64,000 nt of DNA from Noviherbaspirillum soli (GTDB lineage: Bacteria > Pseudomonadota > Gammaproteobacteria > Burkholderiales > Burkholderiaceae_D). This document shows, one piece after another, positions 52,526 to 61,169 of this stretch (position 1 is its first letter; each line of letters starts with the position of its first letter). Position numbers and translations under genes: made by a program. The notes under the pieces were generated by a model. The model saw only the letters and a list, made by a program, of their open reading frames with translations, was not told the origin of the DNA and made no database searches. Where the stretch lies: assembly GCF_015352955.1 (NCBI RefSeq), contig NZ_JACYOX010000011.1, positions 62,001 to 126,000 on the forward strand. Reading direction: 5' to 3'.

Positions 52526-52558
52526 AAGCCGCGAACGTACAGCTCGCGGTTTTTTTTC
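52526..52558 (+). terminator. Intrinsic terminator
   Basis: CCGCGA/TCGCGG followed by TTTTTTTTCGC; closes the two-component operon. Confidence 0.8.
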
Positions 52559-52654
52559 GCCATGACAATGGCTCGCCTGCCCGCAGTCGGCATCCACACC
52601 AGTCATGTGTATCGGATTTGAATCGGCATATAAATACTCAGTATTCATTCTTAT

Positions 52655-52683
52655 TTGCTCATGTTGCGCGGAGGCGATATACT
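52655..52683 (+). promoter_or_regulatory. Sigma-70-type promoter
   Basis: TTGCTC and TATACT separated by exactly 17 bp, 38 bp before ATG 52721 of the orphan regulator-like gene. The next SD-like sequence is weak. Confidence 0.6.
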
Positions 52684-52720
52684 TCAAGGAATCCGAATAC
52701 AGGTTACTTTTTCACCCACC

Positions 52721-53812
52721 ATGTCAGCCGTCATCCTAGAAGATCCTCCCATCGACGAGTCCACCAAGGCCTCGGCACTCGAGGAGATGATCGAAAAATA
52801 CTTGCAGCATCCAACGGATGACAAGGCATTTATTGACAAACTGGCATTGGCACTGTTTAACGACCCTCGTGCACGAGGGATTTGCCGCAAGCGGGCTTTC
52901 GAAAATGGTGTCGATTTGAAGCGCGTGGAAGAAGTCATCCAGCGCATGATGATTGTTTTCTTTGCCAAGATGTTGCCGAAGATCCGCGCTTCCCGCGCTG
53001 TCTACTACGTGATCTGGGCGATTGCGGACAACGTCAGCCGGGAAGTGCTTCGGGACGAGAACACACTGACCTATCACCATGATTCGGTGGAAGCCATGCA
53101 TGACCGCGGCGAAGAACTGACGCAAGTCGGGCTGGTGGAAACGGAAGAGTTTGACCTGGACTTATTCATTGACCAAAACAACGAGCGCGCACGATTTATG
53201 ACTGATCTGAACAAAGTAGCTACAGGAGAAATGAGCATGGGTGATACCGGGGTATTCAATATCGATGCAGTCCCTTTCATGGCGTTCGTGCCTCCATCGA
53301 CCGAGCCGGAACAGGAAGTTCCTGATCGCCGCTATCTGAAGGATACTTACAAAAGCACGACGCCGGGACGCCGCAAGGGCCAGACCCGCACTATCCTGTC
53401 CAAGGACCAGCAGGAGCTGGTTTCCATCGGCGAGGAAATGGGCGTGCGCAATCAGGATTACGCTGTCCTGTTGGGAATCGGCCTGCCCCGCCTGTCTTCG
53501 TACATCTATGGCCGCACTGCCAGCGTTTCCAAGGAAGTCATGGCAAAGGCCCGCCAGCTGCTTGAAGAGCACAAGACCACGAATGGTGTGCGCGCCAACA
53601 AGTTCGACAAGCCGATGAGCGAAATCCTTGCGGGCTGGGAACAGCGCCTGGGCACCACGGAAAATACCGGCATCGCCAACCTGATCGGTGTGACCACCAT
53701 GACGATCCATCGCTGGAAGAAGAACGAGAACAAGCCGGACGCCACTGCCCTCACCCGCTATGACCATATCGTCTCCACGCTGGAAGCGCGGATGGCGCGT
53801 ATCAATGCCTGA
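52721..53812 (+). CDS. Orphan protein with two putative helix-turn-helix segments
   Basis: 363 aa from ATG 52721 (MSAVILEDPPIDESTKASAL). The frame is open to a TTG at 52655, but the promoter overlaps that part. The N-terminal half (about 60-130, ICRKRAFENGVDLKRVEEV, MLPKIRASRAVYYVIWAIADNVSREVLRDE) loosely recalls sigma-factor region 2. A basic linker (PGRRKGQTRT) leads to two HTH-like segments, NQDYAVLLGIGLPRLSSYIYGR (about 250-271) and TGIANLIGVTTMTIHRWKKNE (about 317-337). It could be a transcription regulator or a replicon-specific DNA-binding protein; the family is not recognised. Strong promoter and terminator show a single-gene unit. Confidence 0.7.
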   Translation: MSAVILEDPPIDESTKASALEEMIEKYLQHPTDDKAFIDKLALALFNDPRARGICRKRAFENGVDLKRVEEVIQRMMIVFFAKMLPKIRASRAVYYVIWAIADNVSREVLRDENTLTYHHDSVEAMHDRGEELTQVGLVETEEFDLDLFIDQNNERARFMTDLNKVATGEMSMGDTGVFNIDAVPFMAFVPPSTEPEQEVPDRRYLKDTYKSTTPGRRKGQTRTILSKDQQELVSIGEEMGVRNQDYAVLLGIGLPRLSSYIYGRTASVSKEVMAKARQLLEEHKTTNGVRANKFDKPMSEILAGWEQRLGTTENTGIANLIGVTTMTIHRWKKNENKPDATALTRYDHIVSTLEARMARINA

Positions 53813-53834
53813 CCCGGTCGGCACCTGAGACCCC

Positions 53835-53861
53835 AAGCCCGCTCACGAGCGGGCTTTTTTA
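53835..53861 (+). terminator. Intrinsic terminator
   Basis: AAGCCCGCTC-AC-GAGCGGGCTT followed by TTTTA; very strong, ends the orphan HTH gene. Confidence 0.92.
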
Positions 53862-53873
53862 TGGAGGAAGGAA

Positions 53874-54011
53874 ATGCCGGATCGCCAATCTTTGTTTCGT
53901 AAAGGCAACGATAATGCAGAAATGACGCGAAAGGAATTGGCTTTCGCAGGCGACCAATTTAGGATTGCGTCTCTGGACAAGCGGTGTCGATACCAGCAGC
54001 AAGGGTACTAG
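53874..54011 (+). CDS. Very small protein, 45 aa
   Basis: ATG 53874 follows a strong GGAGGAAGGAA and gives a charged 45-aa product beginning MPDRQSLFRKGNDNAEMTRK and ending YQQQGY. It starts only 13 bp after a terminator, so it would need its own promoter or read-through. Plausible because of the SD; unproven. Confidence 0.35.
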   Translation: MPDRQSLFRKGNDNAEMTRKELAFAGDQFRIASLDKRCRYQQQGY

Positions 54012-54044
54012 GCCGTCACACGCAATACAGCAAGTGCGTCCAGC

Positions 54045-54266
54045 CTAATTCTTCAGCCGCTGTGGTTGCGCGCTGAGTCGGGGATGCCCCTTGATCGCGC
54101 TCCAGACGATCTGCCAGGTATCCCGGTCGATAATCTCGTTGATCTCCTCCAGCTGCGCCTGTGCGGTCGCCTGCGCGCGCTGCAGGTCATCGAACGTGCC
54201 CAGCACATAGGAGTGATCCTGGCGGACCTGGCCATGCTTGTATTGAAGAAGGATATAGCGGCTCAA
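54045..54266 (-). CDS. Small hypothetical protein, 73 aa
   Basis: The TTG at 54266 is preferred because GGAGGTCAGACG sits directly upstream; ATG 54293 would give 82 aa. The product reads LSRYILLQYKHGQVRQDHSY followed by a helix (DDLQRAQATAQAQLEEINEII) and WQIVWSAIKGHPRL. Soluble; the family is not recognised. Confidence 0.55.
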   Translation of the reverse strand: MSRYILLQYKHGQVRQDHSYVLGTFDDLQRAQATAQAQLEEINEIIDRDTWQIVWSAIKGHPRLSAQPQRLKN

Positions 54267-54427
54267 CGTCTGACCTCCACATGCCGTGATCATCTTGCTT
54301 GCGATTATATTAATAGTTGGATGATGTTTCCACGAAGATACTCATCAGGTTTGATCTGATCGTATATCTTGCCTGCGCCTTCACGAAGTCGACAGGCTCT
54401 GCCTTGGGTCTTAACTCCACTCGGCCA

Positions 54428-54469
54428 CAAAAAGAAAACTCCGAGACGCATAAGCGAACTCGGAGTGTG
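54428..54469 (-). terminator. Intrinsic terminator
   Basis: ACTCCGAG/CTCGGAGT stem followed by TTTCTTTTTG on the minus strand, 32 bp past the 25-codon frame at 54501. Confidence 0.75.
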
Positions 54470-54500
54470 GATCAGATGTCGCAGAACGACCAAAGATTGG

Positions 54501-54578
54501 TTAGACGCCAAGGGCCTTCACGATAGGACGCGAAATTACCCAACCGGTGATGCAGCAAGCCGTAAATACGAGTGCCAT
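54501..54578 (-). CDS. 25-aa hydrophobic peptide
   Basis: AGGAG with good spacing precedes ATG 54578; the product is MALVFTACCITGWVISRPIV plus KALGV. It is a single hydrophobic helix with two Cys, and a clear terminator follows. The SD plus terminator suggest a real micropeptide gene. A group II intron has inserted about 60 bp upstream and may have separated it from its promoter. Confidence 0.45.
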   Translation of the reverse strand: MALVFTACCITGWVISRPIVKALGV

Positions 54579-54640
54579 GGAAGACTCCTAGAAAGCGTTA
54601 TGAATGAGTGAAGGATGCAAAGGACTTTGCGTAGTAGCGG

Positions 54641-57038
54641 GTAGGAACAGCGCATTACTGCGCCATTCCCCCCTAAGAACCGTGCGTGCGAATCACTCCG
54701 CACACGGCTCAAGCCTTGATAAGCCTCCTTGCGGAAGCCGGTTGAACTACGAAGTAGTGTTGTGGTGTTGCCGATGGCAGTTGGGATGGAGCATTTCGAG
54801 GTTGGAGAGTTGATCTCCTCCCCCTTTGGCACGCGGGGTGATGTGATGGATGTCCCACCCCGTCTCCCGCGTTACTGCCTGGTAGCAGATCGGGCAGCGC
54901 CCTTTCTGCCGTTTCCAGATCGTTAGCAGCTTTTCCCGACCCTTCAGGGTTGTCATCATTCGGGTCTTTATCAGACCTTCGTAATAACTGGCCCAGTCAG
55001 GGTCGTAGGGATTGGCCTCCCACCTGACCTTCGTGTGGCGTTCGATCGAGAAACTCGTTAGACGGCGCAGGGAGATAACCCGTTTGCCGTTTTCGGTATG
55101 CACCGCGGTGGTAAAGGTCCACTTGTTGCCGTTGACCGTGCCGTAGTACCGGCGTGCTATCCATCTTCCACCCTTGTTAGGATGTCGACGCTTGCACCAG
55201 ACCCAGACCATTCTCCAGATGATGCTATCCATCTTGGAGAACGTTTTGCTCGACGCAGCCTTCCTGTGATAGTTCGCCCACCCCGTAATGATCGGGTTAA
55301 GTTGAACTATCACGTTCTCCTGCTTTGCCGTGCGTTGCTTTAACACTTCCCTAACTTTTCCAAGCAGCGCCTGTTGGCTCTTTTTGGATGGTCTCGTCAG
55401 GTATTTGCCGTTGTACTTGCGTACGTTCTGACCCAGGAAATCAAACCCATCTTCAATGTGAACGATTTTCGTTTTTTCCTCCGAGAGCGCCATGCCGCGG
55501 ATAGCCAGAAACTCGGCTACCTGCTGCCTGGCCTTCTCGGCGATTTCGGGCGTTGCCGCCGTGATCACGAAGTCGTCCGCATATCGGATGAGGTGAATCT
55601 TGGCTGCGTTTCTAGCCCGGGAGGTGCGGTACTCCTTTTGGAGTTCCGCTTCCAGACCGTCCAGAGCCAGATTGGCGAAGACTGGTGAAATAATTCCGCC
55701 TTGCGGCGTACCAGCCTCTGTGTCAAAGCGTTTGCCTTGCTCCATATATCCCGATTTCAGCCACTTCCGGAGGATCACCTTGTCCATGGGGACGTTGGCA
55801 ATCAACCAGTCGTGACTGATGTTGTCGAAGCAGGCTTTGATATCTCCCTCCAGAACCCACTTGGCATTCGTTGTACGAGCCAACTCCAGATAGATCTGAT
55901 GCATGGCGTCGTGAGCGCTTCGATGGCTCCTGAACCCGTATGAATTGGGGTCGCCCGTTACCTCCGCGACTGGGTCAAGGCCGAGCAGGTATAACGCCTG
56001 CATGGCCCTGTCCTTCATCGTGGGGATGCCGAGCGGCCGGAGTTTGCCATTGCTTTTTGGGATGTAGATCCGTCTGAGGGGTTGCGGGTGATACCCATGG
56101 CTCCTCAGCGACAACACTGCCGCGGTTTTCGATGCCGGAGTAGACCAAGTTTCCTTGTCCACCCCCGGCGTCTTCCTTCCACGATTTTCCGTAACCCGTC
56201 GCACGGCTAATGCCTTGCCGCTAAACGAGTGGGTCAGTATCCGTTGCAGGGCTTTCACCTTGTTCCATCGACCTTCCCGAGTTGCCTTCACGATGCGTGC
56301 CTGCAGCCTCCTTACGCTTCCATGTACCCCGCGCCAGTTGATCTGGTGCCAGGACAGGGATTCGCCAGAAGCCGCACACGCCTTGCTGCTGGCGTTCATT
56401 TGCATTGCTCCTGTTAAAAAGGTTCTTCAAGCTATGTCGTGATTCAAGACCACGGAGAAGTGGGCTGGCTTTCGCCATCAGGTCATGTCGGTTGCCAGTC
56501 TTCTGGCTTCCTTAACCCGTATCCGTCCCGTTACAGGACGGCATTCGCTTTTTCTCCGATCTCATACCCTCTCCGCCAACAGTCTTCCTTGCGGTTGACC
56601 TGCCCATTGCTGGGCGACGAGTAGGGCTTACCGTGTTCCATTTCAATAACAGAGCTAGTCGGATCTCATCTATACACCGGCGGTCGTAACATCCGCGTGG
56701 GGGGAGTAAAGTACCCGTCCACCAGACCACATTGCCATTTTGGCCACAGCCTTAAACAGTACCTTATGGCTGTATACCATTTACGATGTTTTAGGCGATG
56801 ATTCACATGTGTTGATCGTTCTAGTTCGAGGCTTGCCCCTTGCCGCGTGATACTCGCAGCGGCCCTTTGTCTCACGACTCTGGGTGACCTTTCGGTCCGG
56901 GATACGTTACTGACAGGGCTTCTGACCGGGGATTACTCCCATAGCCAGCCCGTCTGGCCTACCGACAGCGGAATGTCGGGTTGAGTCTCATCCTTGGATG
57001 ACCCCAACAGTTATTAAAATGACGTTATCACGTCACAC
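54641..57038 (-). mobile_element. Group II intron, about 2.4 kb, apparently complete
   Basis: The RNA starts with GTGTGACG (5' consensus GUGYG) at 57038. The domain V hairpin lies near 54665-54700, where GAGCCGTGTGCGG pairs with TTCGCACGCACGGTTC. Domain VI (GGGGGAATGGCGCAG/TGCGCTGTTCC) follows, and the 3' end is CCTAC at 54641. The encoded protein lies in domain IV. The region 56406-57038, otherwise without genes, is the structured 5' part of the ribozyme. Ends are accurate to a few bases. Confidence 0.9.
54747..56405 (-). CDS. ltrA: Group II intron reverse transcriptase/maturase with HNH endonuclease
   Basis: 552 aa. The RT domain includes RRIYIPKSNGKLRPLGIPTM, VLEGDIKACFDNISHDWL, GTPQGGIISPVFANLALDGL and the catalytic IRYADDFVI. 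A GIIM maturase domain follows (IITGWANYHRKAASSKTFSK), and a C-terminal HNH segment (CPICYQAVTRETGWDIHHITP, then LEMLHPNCHRQHH). All catalytic motifs are intact, so the intron may be mobile. AGGAGCA precedes ATG 56405. It assists splicing and retrohoming of its own intron. Confidence 0.95.
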   Translation of the reverse strand: MQMNASSKACAASGESLSWHQINWRGVHGSVRRLQARIVKATREGRWNKVKALQRILTHSFSGKALAVRRVTENRGRKTPGVDKETWSTPASKTAAVLSLRSHGYHPQPLRRIYIPKSNGKLRPLGIPTMKDRAMQALYLLGLDPVAEVTGDPNSYGFRSHRSAHDAMHQIYLELARTTNAKWVLEGDIKACFDNISHDWLIANVPMDKVILRKWLKSGYMEQGKRFDTEAGTPQGGIISPVFANLALDGLEAELQKEYRTSRARNAAKIHLIRYADDFVITAATPEIAEKARQQVAEFLAIRGMALSEEKTKIVHIEDGFDFLGQNVRKYNGKYLTRPSKKSQQALLGKVREVLKQRTAKQENVIVQLNPIITGWANYHRKAASSKTFSKMDSIIWRMVWVWCKRRHPNKGGRWIARRYYGTVNGNKWTFTTAVHTENGKRVISLRRLTSFSIERHTKVRWEANPYDPDWASYYEGLIKTRMMTTLKGREKLLTIWKRQKGRCPICYQAVTRETGWDIHHITPRAKGGGDQLSNLEMLHPNCHRQHHNTTS

Positions 57039-57117
57039 CTTTACATATGGGTAATGGCCAACACGGGTTTGTATTCGTGGGATTCACACGCTTTGGTAAG
57101 AAAAATATTTTTGGTCA

Positions 57118-57155
57118 TGAAAAAGCCCGGATCTTCGTAAAGAAGATTCCGGGCT
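57118..57155 (-). terminator. Intrinsic terminator
   Basis: AGCCCGGAATCTTC/GAAGATCCGGGCT followed by TTTTTC on the minus strand; ends the gene at 57199. Confidence 0.88.
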
Positions 57156-57198
57156 GGTGGTTAAGGACAGGCAAAGCCTGATTAAGTGATGCGGCTGC

Positions 57199-57873
57199 TT
57201 ATGCGGCGAGAAGCTCCAGGAAACCCTGCTGCTCCGCGCTCTGTGCTGGCGCTGGTGATTCGACGACTCGTTGAGGATGCGCTGCGATCAGCTCGTTGAT
57301 ATCGGTGCCCTCGATGTAGATCTTTTCGGTTGCCGTAAACAGCGAGTGTGTGGCCTCAATGACAAAGCACACGGCAAGCGAGCGCAAGGCGTAGAGCGTC
57401 TCGAGGGGGAACTTCTCCTGCCCCGTATGGTAATGAACCGTTCCTGTTTGGGGTTTGCCATTAGTCCACGAAGTAAGACGAATATCCGCCACCGCGATGG
57501 GTTCGCCTTTACGCGACACCGTGCAGCGTTCCACCTTGTAGTCAAACTCCTTGAGACGCCGCTTTGCAGTGGCATCGTCCAGCAGCTTGACCGTTCCGGC
57601 ATCCCGGTCCAGCAAGTAGACTTCCCGGCGGTTGGCGTCATGCATGTCGATGGCATAGTCGACTTCCGCATTGACCCGTGGCGCCACTCCCAGCCGGCAG
57701 AGGTAAGTTCCGCTTTCCCGGACTATCCACATGAATTTCACCCCAGGCGCATCGTTCTGGCGGAGATATTCAAGGTCGTGGACATAGAGGTCGACTTTGT
57801 AGCTGGTGAGCAGTGGGTAGCCCGCGCGCTCGACGATCGCCTTCATTTGTTCAAACAGTTTTTCTGCGTGCAT
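57199..57873 (-). CDS. Hypothetical protein, 224 aa
   Basis: Starts MHAEKLFEQMKAIVERAGYP, with CAGGAGAATCAA ideally spaced. Strand-rich middle with YEVYLLD-like stretches (NRREVYLLDRDAGTVKLLDD, VERCTVSRKGEPIAVADIRL) and a helical end. Soluble. The family is not recognised. Own terminator; probably single-gene. Confidence 0.7.
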   Translation of the reverse strand: MHAEKLFEQMKAIVERAGYPLLTSYKVDLYVHDLEYLRQNDAPGVKFMWIVRESGTYLCRLGVAPRVNAEVDYAIDMHDANRREVYLLDRDAGTVKLLDDATAKRRLKEFDYKVERCTVSRKGEPIAVADIRLTSWTNGKPQTGTVHYHTGQEKFPLETLYALRSLAVCFVIEATHSLFTATEKIYIEGTDINELIAAHPQRVVESPAPAQSAEQQGFLELLAA

Positions 57874-57997
57874 TTGATTCTCCTGAGGATTGATGAATCC
57901 AGGCGTTGCGTTCACCTGGCAGAAGGAGAATGAAAAACAGCGAAATAGAAGGTGTCAGACACGGCATACCAGAGCGCAATATTTTAAAAACGGCCTC

Positions 57998-59275
57998 TTA
58001 GTCTGTATTCCCTGGAATGGTCAGCGGATTCCGGAAGCTTGCATGCCAAAAAGGGCTTTCCTCCTTCAAGAAAAAGTATGTGCGTCCGCCAGAGTCGGTG
58101 CTTCCTTCGATGGCGGGAAGAAGGCCGGTTCGACTATTGAATACGACACCGACAATGTGTCCAGGCGCGCGATGGAGGAAGTTGCTAGCAGCTAGTCTCA
58201 ATGACGTTGGTTGTCCGTCCGTGAGATTGTCGTGGTCGTGCAAGGACTGCAACTCAGTGGCATCTACGCCCTGCAACGCTACCCAGAACAAAGCACCTCG
58301 ACCGCCAGTGAATTGGCGTGCGGCGGAATCGTCGAGAGTTGCGAATACCTGATTAAGGACGTCATCACTGACTGTGCTTTGCATCACGAATGCTAGCATG
58401 CCGCCTGCAGAAGTTTCGTAAAAGACTGCATCGCGATTTACTGTGCCGGTCACTGCATCAATGGCCTTCCTCCATTGCTCGCGGCTCTCATTTTTTGTTG
58501 TGTCGACCGAAACAGGATCGAAAGGCACTATGCGCACGTTCGTACCTCCACTCAAAGTCGCGCTACTCCCGGTGTTGATTTGAGCAATGACCTCTCTTGC
58601 GAGAACGGCTCTCTGCTCTGTCTCTCTGGGTAAGCGGTCAGGAACAGTCAGTACTACTACAAGCCCCGAGGACAGGTTGTTCGCGACGCTGGCCAAGTCC
58701 TTTTGCATCTCGCCCAAAAATTCCAGCGCATCTCGGCGATGAATGCGGCGGCCCTTGTCTTCGGAGATGGATTTGCATTCAATTTCAAGCCCATTAGGAC
58801 CGAGATCCTCGACCAGGAGATCAAAAGTCCCTTCATTTTTCCGTCTGTGCAGTGCCACATGGTGCCCTCGACGGACGAAGTGAGTCGCTGCCTGCAGTTC
58901 CAAGAGAAGACCGTGCATGTTTTCAACGCTTCTGAACGCGGTTTGAACTCGTTTGACGAATGTTTTACCCTGACCGCCTATGCTCCGCTCTAGGACTTCG
59001 AGCACCTGTGCACCGAAGGCCAAAGCAGGAAAAATACCTGGATTATTGCAGGCGTCGTGTGGCACCTCTCCATACCGCGCCGCCAGTTTTCGCAGATGGT
59101 CCAACTGATATGCGATGGCGTACTCCGAACGCAGATAGTCACGGAGAAAAAAATTCGACCGTATCGCATCTTCCTGCCTCTCCACCGCACCTTGCCAGTT
59201 CGCTTCACCGATTGCTCTGGCGAGGCGCCGGTACATTCCAGGTGCTTCCTCGGTGCTCAACTCAATAGCCGGCAT
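57998..59275 (-). CDS. Putative PD-(D/E)xK nuclease-like protein
   Basis: 425 aa. A helical N-terminal third is followed at about 130-175 by LLLELQAATHFVRRGHHVAL and GTFDLLVEDLGPNGLEIECK, in which an early Glu, an Asp (TFDLLV) and ExK (EIECK) have the spacing of restriction-endonuclease folds. The C-terminal half has no known domain. Such proteins are frequent in defence loci, but no methyltransferase or specificity subunit is adjacent. GGAAAGAAGAAAT precedes the ATG. Nuclease activity is inference from the motif. Confidence 0.6.
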   Translation of the reverse strand: MPAIELSTEEAPGMYRRLARAIGEANWQGAVERQEDAIRSNFFLRDYLRSEYAIAYQLDHLRKLAARYGEVPHDACNNPGIFPALAFGAQVLEVLERSIGGQGKTFVKRVQTAFRSVENMHGLLLELQAATHFVRRGHHVALHRRKNEGTFDLLVEDLGPNGLEIECKSISEDKGRRIHRRDALEFLGEMQKDLASVANNLSSGLVVVLTVPDRLPRETEQRAVLAREVIAQINTGSSATLSGGTNVRIVPFDPVSVDTTKNESREQWRKAIDAVTGTVNRDAVFYETSAGGMLAFVMQSTVSDDVLNQVFATLDDSAARQFTGGRGALFWVALQGVDATELQSLHDHDNLTDGQPTSLRLAASNFLHRAPGHIVGVVFNSRTGLLPAIEGSTDSGGRTYFFLKEESPFWHASFRNPLTIPGNTD

Positions 59276-59424
59276 ATTTCTTCTTTCCTACTGCCTTATG
59301 AAAATATCAAGAATACCAAATAGGTGTGCAATGGACCTTAACCGTCAGGACAAGCACATAGAGAAATTAGGCTACCCCAATTTCCCTATGTGCAACTAAC
59401 TTGTAGAATTGCAGTATTGTAATT

Positions 59425-59724
59425 ATGGAGCAGCACTTGAAGATATCGCTACCACCTCAGCCGCCATACGGCCGTGATGCACTTGGATGCTTCTGGGATG
59501 GCCTAGACATGAATGCCTCTAACAGCGAGCAATTTCATGCAGGCGTAATAATGCTTGATACACGCGATACTGCTATTCGAAAAGTGAATGAATACCGACT
59601 TAGGCAAGCGCAGATAAAAGCACAGCCGCCACAGGAGAGCGGAAATAAGAAGTTGATTAACTGGAAATTGCTACTCGCGATTATCGTCGTGGCATTCGTG
59701 TTGAAAAAGTTTTTCAATATCTGA
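59425..59724 (+). CDS. Tail-anchored small protein, 99 aa
   Basis: A soluble N-terminal part (about 1-75) and one C-terminal membrane helix (WKLLLAIIVVAFVLKKFF), the layout of a tail-anchored protein. The SD is weak. It lies 50 bp before the CoiA-like gene on the same strand, so the two may be co-transcribed. The family is unknown. Confidence 0.55.
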   Translation: MEQHLKISLPPQPPYGRDALGCFWDGLDMNASNSEQFHAGVIMLDTRDTAIRKVNEYRLRQAQIKAQPPQESGNKKLINWKLLLAIIVVAFVLKKFFNI

Positions 59725-59774
59725 CTAAAATAACCGCGTGTTAGGGCTAATCTATTCATGTCACTGAGCAGGCT

Positions 59775-60995
59775 ATGACGACTGTTCCCGTTACCTTTGC
59801 CCTCCGCGGAAAAGACTTGGTACACATCAACGATGTTCCTAATGGGCTAGGATGCGGTTGCGTCTGTCCGTCCTGCGGTGACCGGATGGTAGCAAAGCAG
59901 GGATTGATAACCATCCACCACTTTGCCCACGAAGGCGGTACCGATTGCGCAGGGGGGTTGCAGACGGCACTTCACCTTGCGGCGAAGGCTGTGTTGTCGA
60001 AGGAGTGCCGAATGGTCCTGCCGGACCTAACCTTGACGGCTACAGCGTACGATGCAAAGGGCGTAGCGCATACGGTATCTAAGACAGTGCTTCCCTCCCA
60101 ATCTGTTGTGTTTGATGCTGTTACGGAAGAACAGCGGCTGGGCGACATTGTTCCGGACTTGATTTGCAAGATTGGCAAGCGCGCGCTCTTGGTGGAAATC
60201 GCGGTAACGCACTTTGTGGACGATATAAAGCGCGGAAAAATCCAAGCACTGGGTCTAGCATGCGTCGAAATTGACCTGTCCAGCATGATCGCTGCTTGGA
60301 ACTGGGACACACTAAAACATGCTGTAGTTGAAAGCGTTACCCATAAGCTTTGGATTGAACATCCAAGGATCACTGATCTAAGTTCTGAACTACAGCGCCA
60401 GGCGCAGGACGAAGCCGCCATGTCAGATCAGAATGATTTGATCGCCAAGCGCCTGCATACACCTGAAGTACAGGCGACATTACAGAGGCTGGCAGAATTC
60501 AAAGAATTTGAGAAGTCCCCTGAGTTTCAGCAGGAGCGCTACGCGTTTAATAAAGCAGGGCCAGAACACAAGCTATGGCTTTCGGCAGCTAACATGATGA
60601 AGCTTGATTGGAGTAATCCACCCAACTATCTTGACATCGAAGTCCCAGGCGAAAGCATCTTTCTGGTCCCGCGGAAGGTATGGCAAGCGGGTTTGTATGC
60701 ACTCATTTTGTCCCAAGCGAAAAATGGCAGTAATTCATTCTACTCACGAATTGTTTCTTTAAAGTGCCGCCTTATATTTCCTATCAGGACTGGATTTGAA
60801 TTACCACGAGAACACATGGAGCTTGTATCGGAGAGCGAGAAACAGGCTCTTCCCAATATCCATACGCCTATCGTAGCCTATTTAGATGCTCTCGCAGATC
60901 TTGGCTATCTAAAGTCTGAATCGACCGACTTTAGCAAAACCTTCTTTTTACAGGACGGAGCACCACACTGGAAAGGTCGGCGATCTGGCGTCTAA
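59775..60995 (+). CDS. CoiA-like family protein (zinc finger plus nuclease-like core)
   Basis: 406 aa. The N-terminus has CVCPSCGDRMVAKQGLITIHHFAH, a zinc-binding start typical of CoiA-like proteins, then a predicted nuclease core (VPDLICKIGKRALLVEIAVTHFVD, about 125-148) with Asp and Glu in PD-(D/E)xK-like order but without an obvious Lys after the Glu. CoiA was named for a role in natural competence; many homologues are plasmid- or defence-associated. The C-terminal 200 residues are not recognised. Confidence 0.75.
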   Translation: MTTVPVTFALRGKDLVHINDVPNGLGCGCVCPSCGDRMVAKQGLITIHHFAHEGGTDCAGGLQTALHLAAKAVLSKECRMVLPDLTLTATAYDAKGVAHTVSKTVLPSQSVVFDAVTEEQRLGDIVPDLICKIGKRALLVEIAVTHFVDDIKRGKIQALGLACVEIDLSSMIAAWNWDTLKHAVVESVTHKLWIEHPRITDLSSELQRQAQDEAAMSDQNDLIAKRLHTPEVQATLQRLAEFKEFEKSPEFQQERYAFNKAGPEHKLWLSAANMMKLDWSNPPNYLDIEVPGESIFLVPRKVWQAGLYALILSQAKNGSNSFYSRIVSLKCRLIFPIRTGFELPREHMELVSESEKQALPNIHTPIVAYLDALADLGYLKSESTDFSKTFFLQDGAPHWKGRRSGV

Positions 60996-61169
60996 CCACT
61001 TTCCAGGAGCGAAATACGTTTGTGCCTGGAGTCAGTACCGGTACTGCGAATCGCAGCGCGATCTACAACGTGATTGGTCCTGAGCACTTGCTCCAACGGT
61101 TACGTTACGACTGTGCTCGAAGGAAGCTTAGACGAAGGAAATTACGTTGAGCGGATTTGCAAAGTCGAA

